The position numbers and the translations under genes were made by a program. The notes beneath the pieces were generated by a model. It had not been told where the DNA came from. It worked only from the letters and a program-made list of their open reading frames with translations, and searched no databases. Shown here in pieces: positions 48,651 through 57,844 of a stretch of 60,821 nt of DNA (its first letter is position 1; each line of letters starts with the position of its first letter). The DNA is from an uncultured Rhodospirillales bacterium (lineage in GTDB: Bacteria; Pseudomonadota; Alphaproteobacteria; Acetobacterales; Acetobacteraceae). The stretch covers positions 1 to 60,821 of the forward strand of contig CAIQQQ010000142.1 in NCBI GenBank assembly GCA_903873995.1. Direction: 5' to 3'.

Positions 48651-49718
48651 ATGAAGCTCCGTTCCGCCCTTCTGGCCGCGACCATTCTGGCCGCTCCCGC
48701 TGCAGCCATCGCCCAGCCTGTGTCCGGCCTGTATGTCGGCGCCGGCGTTGGCCCGAACTATCTGACCGAACTGACCGCCAAGGCGCCGACCGGCTCCGCC
48801 AAGATCCGCGAGAGCATCGGCTTTGTCGGTCTCGCCAGCGTTGGTTACGGCCTCGGCAATGGTCTGCGCGTTGAGCTGGAAGGCAACTTCCGCAACAACA
48901 CGCCGAAGCTGCGCGGCACCAACACCTATGGCGGCGGCACGTTCCAGACCTACGGAGCGATGGTCAACGGGCTCTATGACTTCGACATGGGCCCGGCCTC
49001 GATGTTCAACCCGTATGTCGGCGCCGGCGCCGGCTATGCGCTGAACTCACTGAACCCGTTCAATGCCTACGGCCCGGGCGGCACGCCGAACGCGTCGGTG
49101 AAGAACACCACCAAGGGCGGCTTCGCGGCTCAGGCCATCCTCGGCAACACTTTCCCGATCGCCTCCGTTCCCGGCCTCGGCGTGACCCTCGAGTACCGCT
49201 TCCTCGCCGTGTTCGACAATCAGAAGTTCGCCACCACCGGCACCGCTGGCAACTCGACCCTGAAGCTCAACAACCAGTATGATCACTCCATCCTGGTTGG
49301 CCTGCGCTACGCCTTTGGCGTCGCCCCGGCCCCGGTTGCAGCAGCCCAGGCCCCGGTCGCCCCGACCCCGGTTCCGGCCGTGGTTCCGGCCCGCAGCTAC
49401 CTGGTGTTCTTCGATTGGGACAAGGCTGACCTGACCGCCCGCGCGCAGCAGATCATCGCCGAAGCCGCCCAGGCCTCGACCCGCGTCGCCTCGACCCGCA
49501 TCGACGTTGCCGGCCATGCCGACAAGTCGGGCACGCCTGCCTACAACCAGGGTCTGTCTCTGAAGCGCGCCAACAACGTGGCCGCCGAGCTCGTACGCCT
49601 CGGCGTGCCGCGCAACGCGATCAGCATCACCGCCTTCGGCGACACGAAGCCGCTGGTGCCGACCGCTGCCGGTGTGCGCGAGCCGCAGAACCGCCGCGTC
49701 GAGATCGTCCTGAAGTAA
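48651..49718 (+). CDS. OmpA-family outer membrane beta-barrel protein (paralogue 3)
   Basis: Signal MKLRSALLAATILAAPAAAIAQ; LYVGAGVGPNYL barrel; FFDWDKADLTARAQQIIAEAA...NRRVEIVLK. Confidence 0.95.
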   Translation: MKLRSALLAATILAAPAAAIAQPVSGLYVGAGVGPNYLTELTAKAPTGSAKIRESIGFVGLASVGYGLGNGLRVELEGNFRNNTPKLRGTNTYGGGTFQTYGAMVNGLYDFDMGPASMFNPYVGAGAGYALNSLNPFNAYGPGGTPNASVKNTTKGGFAAQAILGNTFPIASVPGLGVTLEYRFLAVFDNQKFATTGTAGNSTLKLNNQYDHSILVGLRYAFGVAPAPVAAAQAPVAPTPVPAVVPARSYLVFFDWDKADLTARAQQIIAEAAQASTRVASTRIDVAGHADKSGTPAYNQGLSLKRANNVAAELVRLGVPRNAISITAFGDTKPLVPTAAGVREPQNRRVEIVLK

Positions 49719-49743
49719 TCTTCGCTTCATACGAGCAGAAATG

Positions 49744-49774
49744 CCCCGCGATCCTTTGGATCGCGGGGGTTTTT
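49744..49774 (+). terminator. Rho-independent terminator after OmpA paralogue 3
   Basis: 11-bp perfect stem CCCCGCGATCC-TTT-GGATCGCGGGG followed by G-TTTTT. Confidence 0.93.
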
Positions 49775-49793
49775 GTGCGTGCCGCCGGAATGT

Positions 49794-50891
49794 TCAGCTG
49801 ATACGCGCCTCAATCAGGATTTGTTCGAGTATCTCGGACTGGCGCCTTGCGTCAAACCCGACCGCAACCGTTGCACGCGCCGTCTCGCCCAAGGCAAGGG
49901 CCATCTGCGGCGAGGCCAGCAGCGCCTTGATCGCGGCGGCCAATGCGTCCGGATCGCGCGACGGGACGATGCGGCCGTTGATGCCGTCCCTGATCAGGCC
50001 TGCAGTGCCCGCATCCGCAGACGCGATGACCGGCACGGCCATGCTCATCGCCTCAACCGCGACGCTCGGCAGCCCCTCCGCCTCGCCCGAACGGGCCACA
50101 ACACTTGGCAAGCACAGCATGCAGGCCTCGGCGAGAGCGGCACGGATCTGATCCTGGCTTTGCCACCCCGGCAGCGAAACACCGGCGAGCCCTGCCAGCG
50201 AGGCTGCAACGGCCGCATGATCCGGCCCGTCACCGATCAGCACCACCGGAGCGGTCACGCCTTGCGCACGAAGCCGGTGGATTGCCGCGGCGAGGACGGT
50301 CACGCCCTTCATCTCAACGAATCGCCCGATGAACAGGATCGTATTGCCCGGTGCAGCACGAGGGGCGAGGGCAGGCAGTTCAACCCCGATCGGTAGCACG
50401 CGCAGCTTGCCCGGCGGCACGCCACGCCCGATCAGCCGGTCGCGCACGCCGTATGAGACGCAGAGGAACAGGCTGGCATAGGCGATCATGCCCGCCATCC
50501 GCATGCGTTGCAGCGCCGGGACAGGAAGCCTCCGCCAATGAGCCTCCTTGTGGGCGTCACCGCCGTGAAACGTCACCACCAGCGGGACGCCGAGCTTGCG
50601 CGCCAGCGGCAGGGCGAAGGCGCCGCCGCGGCCGAACTGGGCATGAACGCACAGCGGGTCGAGAGCCCGCAGCGCCTCGAACTGCGGCACGCGGCCAGTG
50701 AGCTTGAAGGCAAGACCCGCGGCGCCTGTGAAGGCGGCAGCCACGGGAAACGCGGATCGATCAAGCGCCGGATCGACCCGCCGCCCGACCCAGAGCGGGC
50801 GCAGCCAGGTAAAGGCGGCATATTGGCGCTGCATGAACGCCAACTCCGATTTCGGCAGGAGTTGGTCGCGATAGACTAATATATTTCGCAT
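49794..50891 (-). CDS. Glycosyltransferase family 4 protein
   Basis: VVTFHGGDAH, NTILFIGRFVEMKGVTVLAAAI, LPSVVARSGEAEGLPSVAVEAMSMAVPVIAS. Confidence 0.92.
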   Translation of the reverse strand: MRNILVYRDQLLPKSELAFMQRQYAAFTWLRPLWVGRRVDPALDRSAFPVAAAFTGAAGLAFKLTGRVPQFEALRALDPLCVHAQFGRGGAFALPLARKLGVPLVVTFHGGDAHKEAHWRRLPVPALQRMRMAGMIAYASLFLCVSYGVRDRLIGRGVPPGKLRVLPIGVELPALAPRAAPGNTILFIGRFVEMKGVTVLAAAIHRLRAQGVTAPVVLIGDGPDHAAVAASLAGLAGVSLPGWQSQDQIRAALAEACMLCLPSVVARSGEAEGLPSVAVEAMSMAVPVIASADAGTAGLIRDGINGRIVPSRDPDALAAAIKALLASPQMALALGETARATVAVGFDARRQSEILEQILIEARIS

Positions 50892-51158
50892 GAGATATAA
50901 ATTCCGCGGGTGCGTCCGCCGTCATGTAGGCTGTTCACCCAACTTCAGGCAAACCTGAGGGATTATTTCAGTATAAAATCATATCGCCTTAATGAAAACC
51001 AATATAGCAGCTAAAAGGAATGGTATTGCTTTAGAGAAGTCCGAGCGATCGTAAGAGGCATCGTCGAACCCGCCTGGCCGATGCTGCCGGCGATTGCCGC
51101 CATGCCGGGTCCCAGGAATCGCCCCAGGAATCGCCCCGACGATCATCAGTCCCTGACT

Positions 51159-52223
51159 TCAGGCAGCGACGATGCGCAGGTTCGGTCCGTTCACGGCGGT
51201 CCGGTTCCGGCCGGCGCGCTTGGCGATGTAGAGGCCGATATCGGCCTGCGCCAGCCATTCCTCGCTGGTGGCGGCGTGCGCATCGAGTTGCGCCAACCCA
51301 AAGCTTGCCGTCACCCGCAGCGTCGGATCATGGCCGATCACAAGGGCCGCGATCGCCTGGCGGATTCGCTCGGCCGCGATGAAGGCCTGCTCGACATCCG
51401 CGCCGGTCTGCAGGATGGCAAACTCTTCCCCGCCGATGCGTCCGAACACATCGACCTCACGCAGCAGGGCCATGCAGCAGTTGGACACCGCCTGCAGCAC
51501 CACGTTGCCTGCCTGATGGCCATGGGTGTCATTGATCGACTTGAACCGGTCGATATCCAACAGGATCACCGAGCTGATCGCGCCCGAGCGGTGACGCTGT
51601 GCGATGGCACGGTCGGTCTCGGCAATGAACGCGCGCCGGGTCAGCGCGCCGGTCAGATGGTCGCGCTGTGCGATGCGGCGCAGTTCGAGTTCGTCCACCA
51701 CCAGGCCCGCGAAATGCGACAGCATGTCGATATGGCTGCTGTCGAACCCGCGCGGCACGCTGTCGAGCACGCAGAGCGAGCCGACATTGTAACCGTCCGG
51801 CGAGCGCAGCGGCACGCCGGCATAGGCGCGGATCTGCGGTGGGGCCACCACCAGTGGGTTGGACATGAAGCGCTGGTCGCACAATGTGTCCGTGACAACA
51901 AGTGGCTCTCGCCCGACGATCAGGTGGCTGCAGAACGCGATTGAGCGCGGTATCTCGGAAACGGCGATGCCAGGATGCGATTTCAGCCACAGCCGATCGC
52001 GGTCGATCAGCGAGACCGCTGACATTGGTACGCCAAGCACGATGCGCACGAGCGACGTGATCTTGTCGAACGGCCCCTCGGGCGGCGTGTCGAGGATATT
52101 GTAACGGCACAGCGCCTGGAGACGTGCCGGTTCATCCGCAAGCTTTCCGGCGGCTGCCGAAGGATCGAAAGACACCAGATCCAACATCTCGATCCTCCGC
52201 AAAAACGCATAGTAGTCTGCCAA
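51159..52223 (-). CDS. GAF-GGDEF sensor diguanylate cyclase
   Basis: GAF-like N-terminus (RLQALCRYNILDTPPEGPFDKITSLVRIVLGVPMSAVSLID); DHLTGALTRRAF, DIDRFKSINDTHGHQAGN, FGRIGGEEFAIL intact GGEEF. Confidence 0.92.
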   Translation of the reverse strand: MADYYAFLRRIEMLDLVSFDPSAAAGKLADEPARLQALCRYNILDTPPEGPFDKITSLVRIVLGVPMSAVSLIDRDRLWLKSHPGIAVSEIPRSIAFCSHLIVGREPLVVTDTLCDQRFMSNPLVVAPPQIRAYAGVPLRSPDGYNVGSLCVLDSVPRGFDSSHIDMLSHFAGLVVDELELRRIAQRDHLTGALTRRAFIAETDRAIAQRHRSGAISSVILLDIDRFKSINDTHGHQAGNVVLQAVSNCCMALLREVDVFGRIGGEEFAILQTGADVEQAFIAAERIRQAIAALVIGHDPTLRVTASFGLAQLDAHAATSEEWLAQADIGLYIAKRAGRNRTAVNGPNLRIVAA

Positions 52224-52401
52224 ATCAAGTTGGCGCCGATCCTGCTGTGGAAATATACCGAACCCGCAAGACCTTACCGATCGCCTGAGAAGGACACTAA
52301 TGCGCGGTTGTCAGCGTAGCCACTTCCTTAATGTCGAGAATGTCACGCGAGATGCTTTGCGAGTTCCGCATTTTGTAATCATATGTCGCGCAGATGGCGA
52401 T

Positions 52402-52437
52402 GTTGGGCTCGGCCATGCCGGCATGGCCGAGCCCAAC
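52402..52437. repeat. 36-bp perfect palindrome GTTGGGCTCGGCCATGCC|GGCATGGCCGAGCCCAAC
   Basis: 18-bp arms, no spacer; just downstream of the sod stop codon. Confidence 0.9.
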
Positions 52438-52459
52438 ACCGGTTCAGCGAGTCAGACCA

Positions 52460-53194
52460 TCAGATCGTCAGCGTGCCGGCCTTTGCCGCGGCGTAGCGCG
52501 ACCCGATCGCGCGCCAGTCCAGCACGTTCCACCAGGCGGCGAGGTAATCCGGCCGGCGGTTCTGGTATTTCAGGTAATAGGCGTGCTCCCACACATCATT
52601 GCCGAACAGCACGGTGGCGCCGTCCATCAGCGGCGTGTCTTGGTTGGGGCGGGCCACCAGGGCCAGCTTGCCGTCCTTCGTGACGGTCACGAACACCCAG
52701 CCCGAGCCGAACACGCCAGCGCCGGTGCGGTTGAATGCGGCCTGGAGCTTGTCCAGACCATCGAAGTCGCGCGTGATCGCCGCTGCCAGCTCACCGATCG
52801 GGGCCCCGCCCTTGCCGCCCATCACCGTCCAGAACATCGTGTGGTTGGCGTGGCCGCCGCCGCTGTTGCGCAACACGGTGCGAATCGTCTCTGGCATCTC
52901 GCCGAGCTTCGAAAGGATCGTCTGCAACGGCAGCGCCGCGACCTGGCTTTGATCCTTCACCGCGGCGTTGAGGTTGGCGACGTAGGCGGCGTGGTGGCGA
53001 TCGTGATGGATCATCATCGTCATGGCATCGATATGCGGCTCGTTCGCGTCAAACCCGTAGCCAAGCGGCGGCAGGGTGAACGGACCGCTGGCGGCGGCAG
53101 GTGCTGCCACCTGGGCGAACACCCGGCGCGATGCCAGCGTGGCGGCGGCCGCAGCAGAGGCGCCGAACAGGGTGCGGCGTGACAGTTGGATCAT
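52460..53194 (-). CDS. sodB: Fe/Mn superoxide dismutase with Tat-like signal peptide
   Basis: MIQLSRRTLFGASAAAAATLASRRVFAQ twin-arginine leader; MTMMIHHDRHHAAYVANLNAAV, DVWEHAYYLKYQNRRPDYL SOD signature. Confidence 0.92.
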   Translation of the reverse strand: MIQLSRRTLFGASAAAAATLASRRVFAQVAAPAAASGPFTLPPLGYGFDANEPHIDAMTMMIHHDRHHAAYVANLNAAVKDQSQVAALPLQTILSKLGEMPETIRTVLRNSGGGHANHTMFWTVMGGKGGAPIGELAAAITRDFDGLDKLQAAFNRTGAGVFGSGWVFVTVTKDGKLALVARPNQDTPLMDGATVLFGNDVWEHAYYLKYQNRRPDYLAAWWNVLDWRAIGSRYAAAKAGTLTI

Positions 53195-53426
53195 TCGCGG
53201 GGTCTCCCAAAGCAGTTCCGGGCGTTCCCGGGATATGCGCGAGATCGGTCCGTTGCGTCGCATCGACAAGGGCGGACCGGCCCTTCGCTCCATCAGCGGG
53301 ATGCGCCTCAACACAAACGCCATCTCCATGACCGACCCGATCATCAGCCCACAAGCAGGAGGGAAGCCGAATTTTGCCGCTATCGGGACAAGAGGACCGA
53401 ACGCCAGGAAGGCCGCCAGTGTATCT

Positions 53427-55259
53427 TCACTCCACCGTCACAGACTTGGCGAGATTGCGCGGCTGGTCGACGTCGGTGCCTTTCAGAACGGCCACATGAT
53501 AGGCCAGGAGCTGCACCGGAATGGCATACAGGATCGGTGCCACGAACGGATCGACGGCAGGCAGGATCACCGTCTCGGCCGCGATGCCCGCCAGTTTCGC
53601 AGCCCCCTCGGCATCGCTGAACACGATGATCTGCCCGCCACGCGCCGCGGCCTCCTGCAGGTTGGAGGCGGTCTTCTCGAACAGCGGGCCGGAGGGTGCG
53701 ATGGCGATCACCGGCACGTTGCGATCGATCAGCGCGATTGGGCCGTGCTTCATCTCGCCGGCGGCATAGCCCTCGGCATGGATGTAGCTGAGCTCCTTCA
53801 GCTTCAACGCGCCTTCCATGGCGATCGGGAAGCAGGAATTGCGGCCAAGATACAATACGTCCCGCGCCTCGAGGATACGCGCGGCCAGCCGGCGAATGGG
53901 GCCTTCGTTGTCCAGGATCTCCGCGGCGCGGCCCGGCACCTCCAACAGGGCCGCGGCCAGACGCTGCTCCTCCGCAACTGACACGGCGCCGCGCGCGCGG
54001 CCGACAGCCAGGGCAAAACACGCCAGGACCACCAGCTGCGCCGTGAACGCCTTGGTGCTGGCAACACTGATCTCGGGCCCGGCAATGGTCTGCAACACGG
54101 CGTCCGAAGCGCGGGCCATACTACTTTCCGCGACGTTCACCACGCTCAGCACGTGCTGGCTCTGGCTGCGCATATACTGCAATGCGGCCAGCGTATCGGC
54201 CGTCTCCCCGGATTGGCTGATCAGCAGGCCCAGCCCACCTTTGTCCATCGGCGGTGCGCGGTAGCGAAACTCGCTCGCCACATCGGCATCGGTCGGCACG
54301 CGGGCAATGGTCTCAAACCACGCACGCGCCACCTGGCCGGCATAGAGCGCCGAGCCGCAGGCGCTGATGGTGATGCGCGAGATCGCCGCCAGATCGAACG
54401 GCAAAGGCGGAAGTGCGACCGAGCGCGTATCCGGGTTGATCATCTGGTGCAGGGTGTCGCCCAGCACGGCCGGGTTCTCATGCAGCTCCTTGTGCATGAA
54501 ATGGCGGTGGTTGCCCTTGCCGACGGCCGCCCCGGTCAACTGCGTGCGACGGATCTCGCGGGTGACCTCGCGTCCGGCGTGGTCGTGAAACCGCGCCCCA
54601 GCGCGGGTCACCATCACCCAGTCACCATCGTCCAGATAGGCAATGCGCTGGGTGAGCGGGGCCAACGCCAAAGCGTCCGAGCCGAGGAACATCTCGTCGT
54701 CGCCGAACCCCACGGCGAGCGGCGCGCCGTGTCGCGCGCCGATCATCAGGTCAGGGTGCCCGGCGAACGCCACCGCAAGCGCATACGCGCCGGACAGGCG
54801 GGGGAAGGTCGCGGCGGCGGCCTGCTCGGGGGTAAGGCCGGCGGCGAGATGCAGATCAAGCAGCTGCGCTACGGTCTCGGTGTCGGTCTCGGTGGTGAAC
54901 ACCTGGCCCTGCGCCTGGAGCTCGGCCTTGAGCTCGACATGGTTCTCGATGATGCCGTTATGCACGACCGCGACGCGCGCCGTGCCGTGCGGATGGGCAT
55001 TGCCCTCGGTCGGCGCGCCATGGGTCGCCCAACGCGTGTGGCCGATGCCGGTGGTGCCGGCGAGCGGGGCGGCCTCCAGAACCTCGACAAGGTTCGCGAG
55101 CTTGCCTGCTGCACGGCGGCGATCCAATGCGAAGCCCTGGCACGGGTCAAGCGTTGCGATTCCAGCGCTGTCATAGCCGCGATATTCCAGCCGCTTCAGC
55201 GCATCCAGAAGCAAGGGGGCGGCCGGGTTGGCGCCGATGATGCCGACAATGCCACACAT
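53427..55259 (-). CDS. glmS: Glutamine-fructose-6-phosphate aminotransferase (isomerizing)
   Basis: 610 aa; MCGIVGIIG, GIGHTRWATHGAP, NLAKSVTVE C-terminus. Confidence 0.98.
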   Translation of the reverse strand: MCGIVGIIGANPAAPLLLDALKRLEYRGYDSAGIATLDPCQGFALDRRRAAGKLANLVEVLEAAPLAGTTGIGHTRWATHGAPTEGNAHPHGTARVAVVHNGIIENHVELKAELQAQGQVFTTETDTETVAQLLDLHLAAGLTPEQAAAATFPRLSGAYALAVAFAGHPDLMIGARHGAPLAVGFGDDEMFLGSDALALAPLTQRIAYLDDGDWVMVTRAGARFHDHAGREVTREIRRTQLTGAAVGKGNHRHFMHKELHENPAVLGDTLHQMINPDTRSVALPPLPFDLAAISRITISACGSALYAGQVARAWFETIARVPTDADVASEFRYRAPPMDKGGLGLLISQSGETADTLAALQYMRSQSQHVLSVVNVAESSMARASDAVLQTIAGPEISVASTKAFTAQLVVLACFALAVGRARGAVSVAEEQRLAAALLEVPGRAAEILDNEGPIRRLAARILEARDVLYLGRNSCFPIAMEGALKLKELSYIHAEGYAAGEMKHGPIALIDRNVPVIAIAPSGPLFEKTASNLQEAAARGGQIIVFSDAEGAAKLAGIAAETVILPAVDPFVAPILYAIPVQLLAYHVAVLKGTDVDQPRNLAKSVTVE

Positions 55260-55260
55260 G

Positions 55261-56583
55261 CTAGGGTTGTCCTGTCTTGGTGCGCGCGGCGCGAAACGTT
55301 GCGGCGCGGCCGGGCTTGCTGGTCTGGGTGGCGCGGCCGAACGCCATCGCGTCCGGTTCCACGTCGTCGGTGATCACGCTGCCAGCGGCCACGAACGCGC
55401 CATCCCCCAACGTGACGGGCGCGACGAGTACCGAATCCGACCCCACGAACACCCGCTCGCCGATCGTGGTGCGGTACTTCGCAAAGCCGTCGTAGTTGCA
55501 GGTGATGGTTCCGGCGCCGATATTGCTGCCGGCGCCGATGCTGGCATCGCCCAGATAGGCCAGATGATTGGCCTTGGCGCCATCGCCGAGATCGGTGGCC
55601 TTGAGCTCCACGAAATTGCCGACATGGGCGGCCTTGCCCACGCGCGTGCCGGGGCGCAGGCGGGCATAGGGGCCGATGATCGCGCCCTCGCCGACATGAC
55701 AGCCTTCCAGATGGCTGAACGCGCGGATCTCGGCGCCAGTTTCGATGGTGACACCGGGCGCGAAGACGACATTGGGCGCCACCGTCACGTCCGCTGCGAT
55801 GTTCGTGTCATGCGAGAAGAACACCGTCTCCGGCGCCATCAGCGTCACGCCGTTCTCCATCGCAACCAAGCGCAGTGCGCGCTGCACGGCGGACTCGGCA
55901 TCAGCCAGCTCGGCCCGCGAATTGACGCCGCGCAGTTCGGCGAACGGCGCCTCGACAGCAGCGACGTGGCGGCCCGCCGCCCGTGCGATCTCGACCAGAT
56001 CGGTGAGGTAATATTCGCCCTTGCTGTTGGCGTTGCCCACGGCGCGGAGCCATGCGCGCATGTCCGGCGCCGCGGCGCACCGCACGCCGGCGTTGCACAG
56101 CGTCTCGCCGCGCTCGGCCTCGCTGGCGTCGGCCCATTCAACGATCCGCATCACATAGCCGGCCTCGGTCAGCACGCGACCATACCGGTTCGCGACATCG
56201 GGACGCATGGCCAGCAACGCGAGCCCGGCATCGCTCACGCCACGCCTCGCCAGCAGCCGCCGCAAGGTCTCGGGCGTGATCAACGGGTTGTCGGCATACA
56301 GCACCGCCACCTCGCCATCTCCGAACAACGCCTCGGCTTGCAGCGCCGCATGGGCGGTGCCGAGCCGGTCATGCTGGATTGCCACCGCGTGCGGGGCTGC
56401 GGCACGGGCGACGTTGTCCATGTCCGGCCCGGTCACGATCACGATCCGGTCGAACACGGCCGCGCAGGATGCGATCAGGTGATGCAGCATCGGCCGGCCG
56501 GCGATCGGATGCAGCGGCTTGGGCAGAGCTGATTTCATGCGCGTGCCGTGGCCTGCGGCCAGGATGATGGCGGTGGTGGACAT
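55261..56583 (-). CDS. glmU: Bifunctional UDP-GlcNAc pyrophosphorylase / GlcN-1-P N-acetyltransferase
   Basis: Start MSTTAIILAAGHGTRMKSALPKPLHPIAGRPM; hexapeptide repeats; HLAYLGDASIGAGSNIGAGTITCNYDG. Confidence 0.97.
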   Translation of the reverse strand: MSTTAIILAAGHGTRMKSALPKPLHPIAGRPMLHHLIASCAAVFDRIVIVTGPDMDNVARAAAPHAVAIQHDRLGTAHAALQAEALFGDGEVAVLYADNPLITPETLRRLLARRGVSDAGLALLAMRPDVANRYGRVLTEAGYVMRIVEWADASEAERGETLCNAGVRCAAAPDMRAWLRAVGNANSKGEYYLTDLVEIARAAGRHVAAVEAPFAELRGVNSRAELADAESAVQRALRLVAMENGVTLMAPETVFFSHDTNIAADVTVAPNVVFAPGVTIETGAEIRAFSHLEGCHVGEGAIIGPYARLRPGTRVGKAAHVGNFVELKATDLGDGAKANHLAYLGDASIGAGSNIGAGTITCNYDGFAKYRTTIGERVFVGSDSVLVAPVTLGDGAFVAAGSVITDDVEPDAMAFGRATQTSKPGRAATFRAARTKTGQP

Positions 56584-56684
56584 GACTGCGCCTCCTCTGG
56601 CCATCTCCGGTAGCTTCCATAACGCCGGCATGTCAAAGGGGCGGGCCGTCACGCTTGATGTCGGCATGCAATATGAGGGCAGGG

Positions 56685-57344
56685 ATGACGACGGAGTTGG
56701 CGCGCTGGCTGGTGTTGGACCTTGATGGCACGTTGGTCGATTCGGTGCCGGATCTGTCGGCGGCGCTCAACCGCGGCCTGGCTGCGCACGGTCTGGAACC
56801 GCTGGATCACGCCTCTGTGCGGGCAATGGTGGGCGACGGCGCGAGGGCGCTGGTCGAGCGGGGGTATCGCGCCCGCGGCGTCGCGTCCGGCAAGCCGGAG
56901 CTCATGTCGTTCCTGGCCGATTACGGCGTCAACGCTGCGGTTGAGACGCGGCCCTATCCCGGCGTGATGGCGACCTTGGAACTGCTGCGCGACGCCGGCT
57001 GGACGATGGCGGTGTGCACCAATAAACCGGTGGCGCCGGCACGCGATCTACTGGCAGAACTTGGACTCGCCCCGTTCTTCGCGGCCGTGGGCGGCGGCGA
57101 TTCCTATCCAGTCCGTAAACCGGACCCCGCCCATCTGCTGGCGACCCTGGCCGAGGTCGGCGGCGTGCCGAACCGCACGGTGATGGTGGGCGATCACCAC
57201 AATGACATCCTGGCCGCGAAGGGCGCTGGCGTGGCCAGCGTGTGGGCGCGCTGGGGCTATGGCGAGGCGGTCACAGGTGCGAACGCCGAGGCCTTGGAGT
57301 TCGGCGGGCTTCCGGCCGTTCTTGAGGAACTGGTCAAAGGCTGA
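56685..57344 (+). CDS. gph: HAD-family phosphatase (phosphoglycolate phosphatase-like)
   Basis: WLVLDLDGTLVDSVPDLSAALNRGL, MVGDHHNDILAAKGAGV. Confidence 0.88.
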   Translation: MTTELARWLVLDLDGTLVDSVPDLSAALNRGLAAHGLEPLDHASVRAMVGDGARALVERGYRARGVASGKPELMSFLADYGVNAAVETRPYPGVMATLELLRDAGWTMAVCTNKPVAPARDLLAELGLAPFFAAVGGGDSYPVRKPDPAHLLATLAEVGGVPNRTVMVGDHHNDILAAKGAGVASVWARWGYGEAVTGANAEALEFGGLPAVLEELVKG

Positions 57345-57382
57345 GCCCTTGCCGATCTGGGGCCGGTGTCCATGTCCCGATC

Positions 57383-57790
57383 ATGATACACATGATTGCT
57401 CTTTTCGCCGTGGCCCTCCTGTTGGGGGGCATGCTGTTCTTTGCAGCCGTGATGGCGCCGCTGGTGTTCACCCGCCTGCCGCCGCAGCAGGCCGGCGCCT
57501 TCATCCGCGCGGTGTTCCCATTCTACTACCTCTACGTCCTGATCGGTGCTGCGATTGCCGCCGTGGCGCTGGCGCCGCGCTGGGACGGCGTTGCGATGGC
57601 CGCGATCGCCATTCTGACCCTGTGGCTGCGCCAATGGCTGATGCCGCGAATCAACACTGCCAGTGACGCCGCACGCGCCGGGGACACGGAGGCCAAATGG
57701 CGATTTGACAGGTCGCACCGGCTCTCGGTGGTCGTGAATCTCGTGCAGATGGTGGCCGCGTGCATCGTGCTTGGACGTTTTGCGATGTAG
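57383..57790 (+). CDS. Small membrane protein, DUF4149-like
   Basis: 135 aa; MAPLVFTRLPPQQAGAFIRAVFPFYYLYVLIGAAIAAVAL, four hydrophobic segments. Confidence 0.75.
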   Translation: MIHMIALFAVALLLGGMLFFAAVMAPLVFTRLPPQQAGAFIRAVFPFYYLYVLIGAAIAAVALAPRWDGVAMAAIAILTLWLRQWLMPRINTASDAARAGDTEAKWRFDRSHRLSVVVNLVQMVAACIVLGRFAM

Positions 57791-57844
57791 GGTGTCGCTC
57801 TGACCGCCCGCTGCGCGTTGCAGCCAAGGACAATGCAGGGAAAC

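Noticed and set aside
52300-52683. 127-aa plus-strand ORF across the 36-bp palindrome
   Set aside because: Runs antisense into sod and has no coding character; the palindrome itself is the real signal.
54153-55373. 406-aa plus-strand ORF opposite glmS
   Set aside because: Antisense shadow of glmS.
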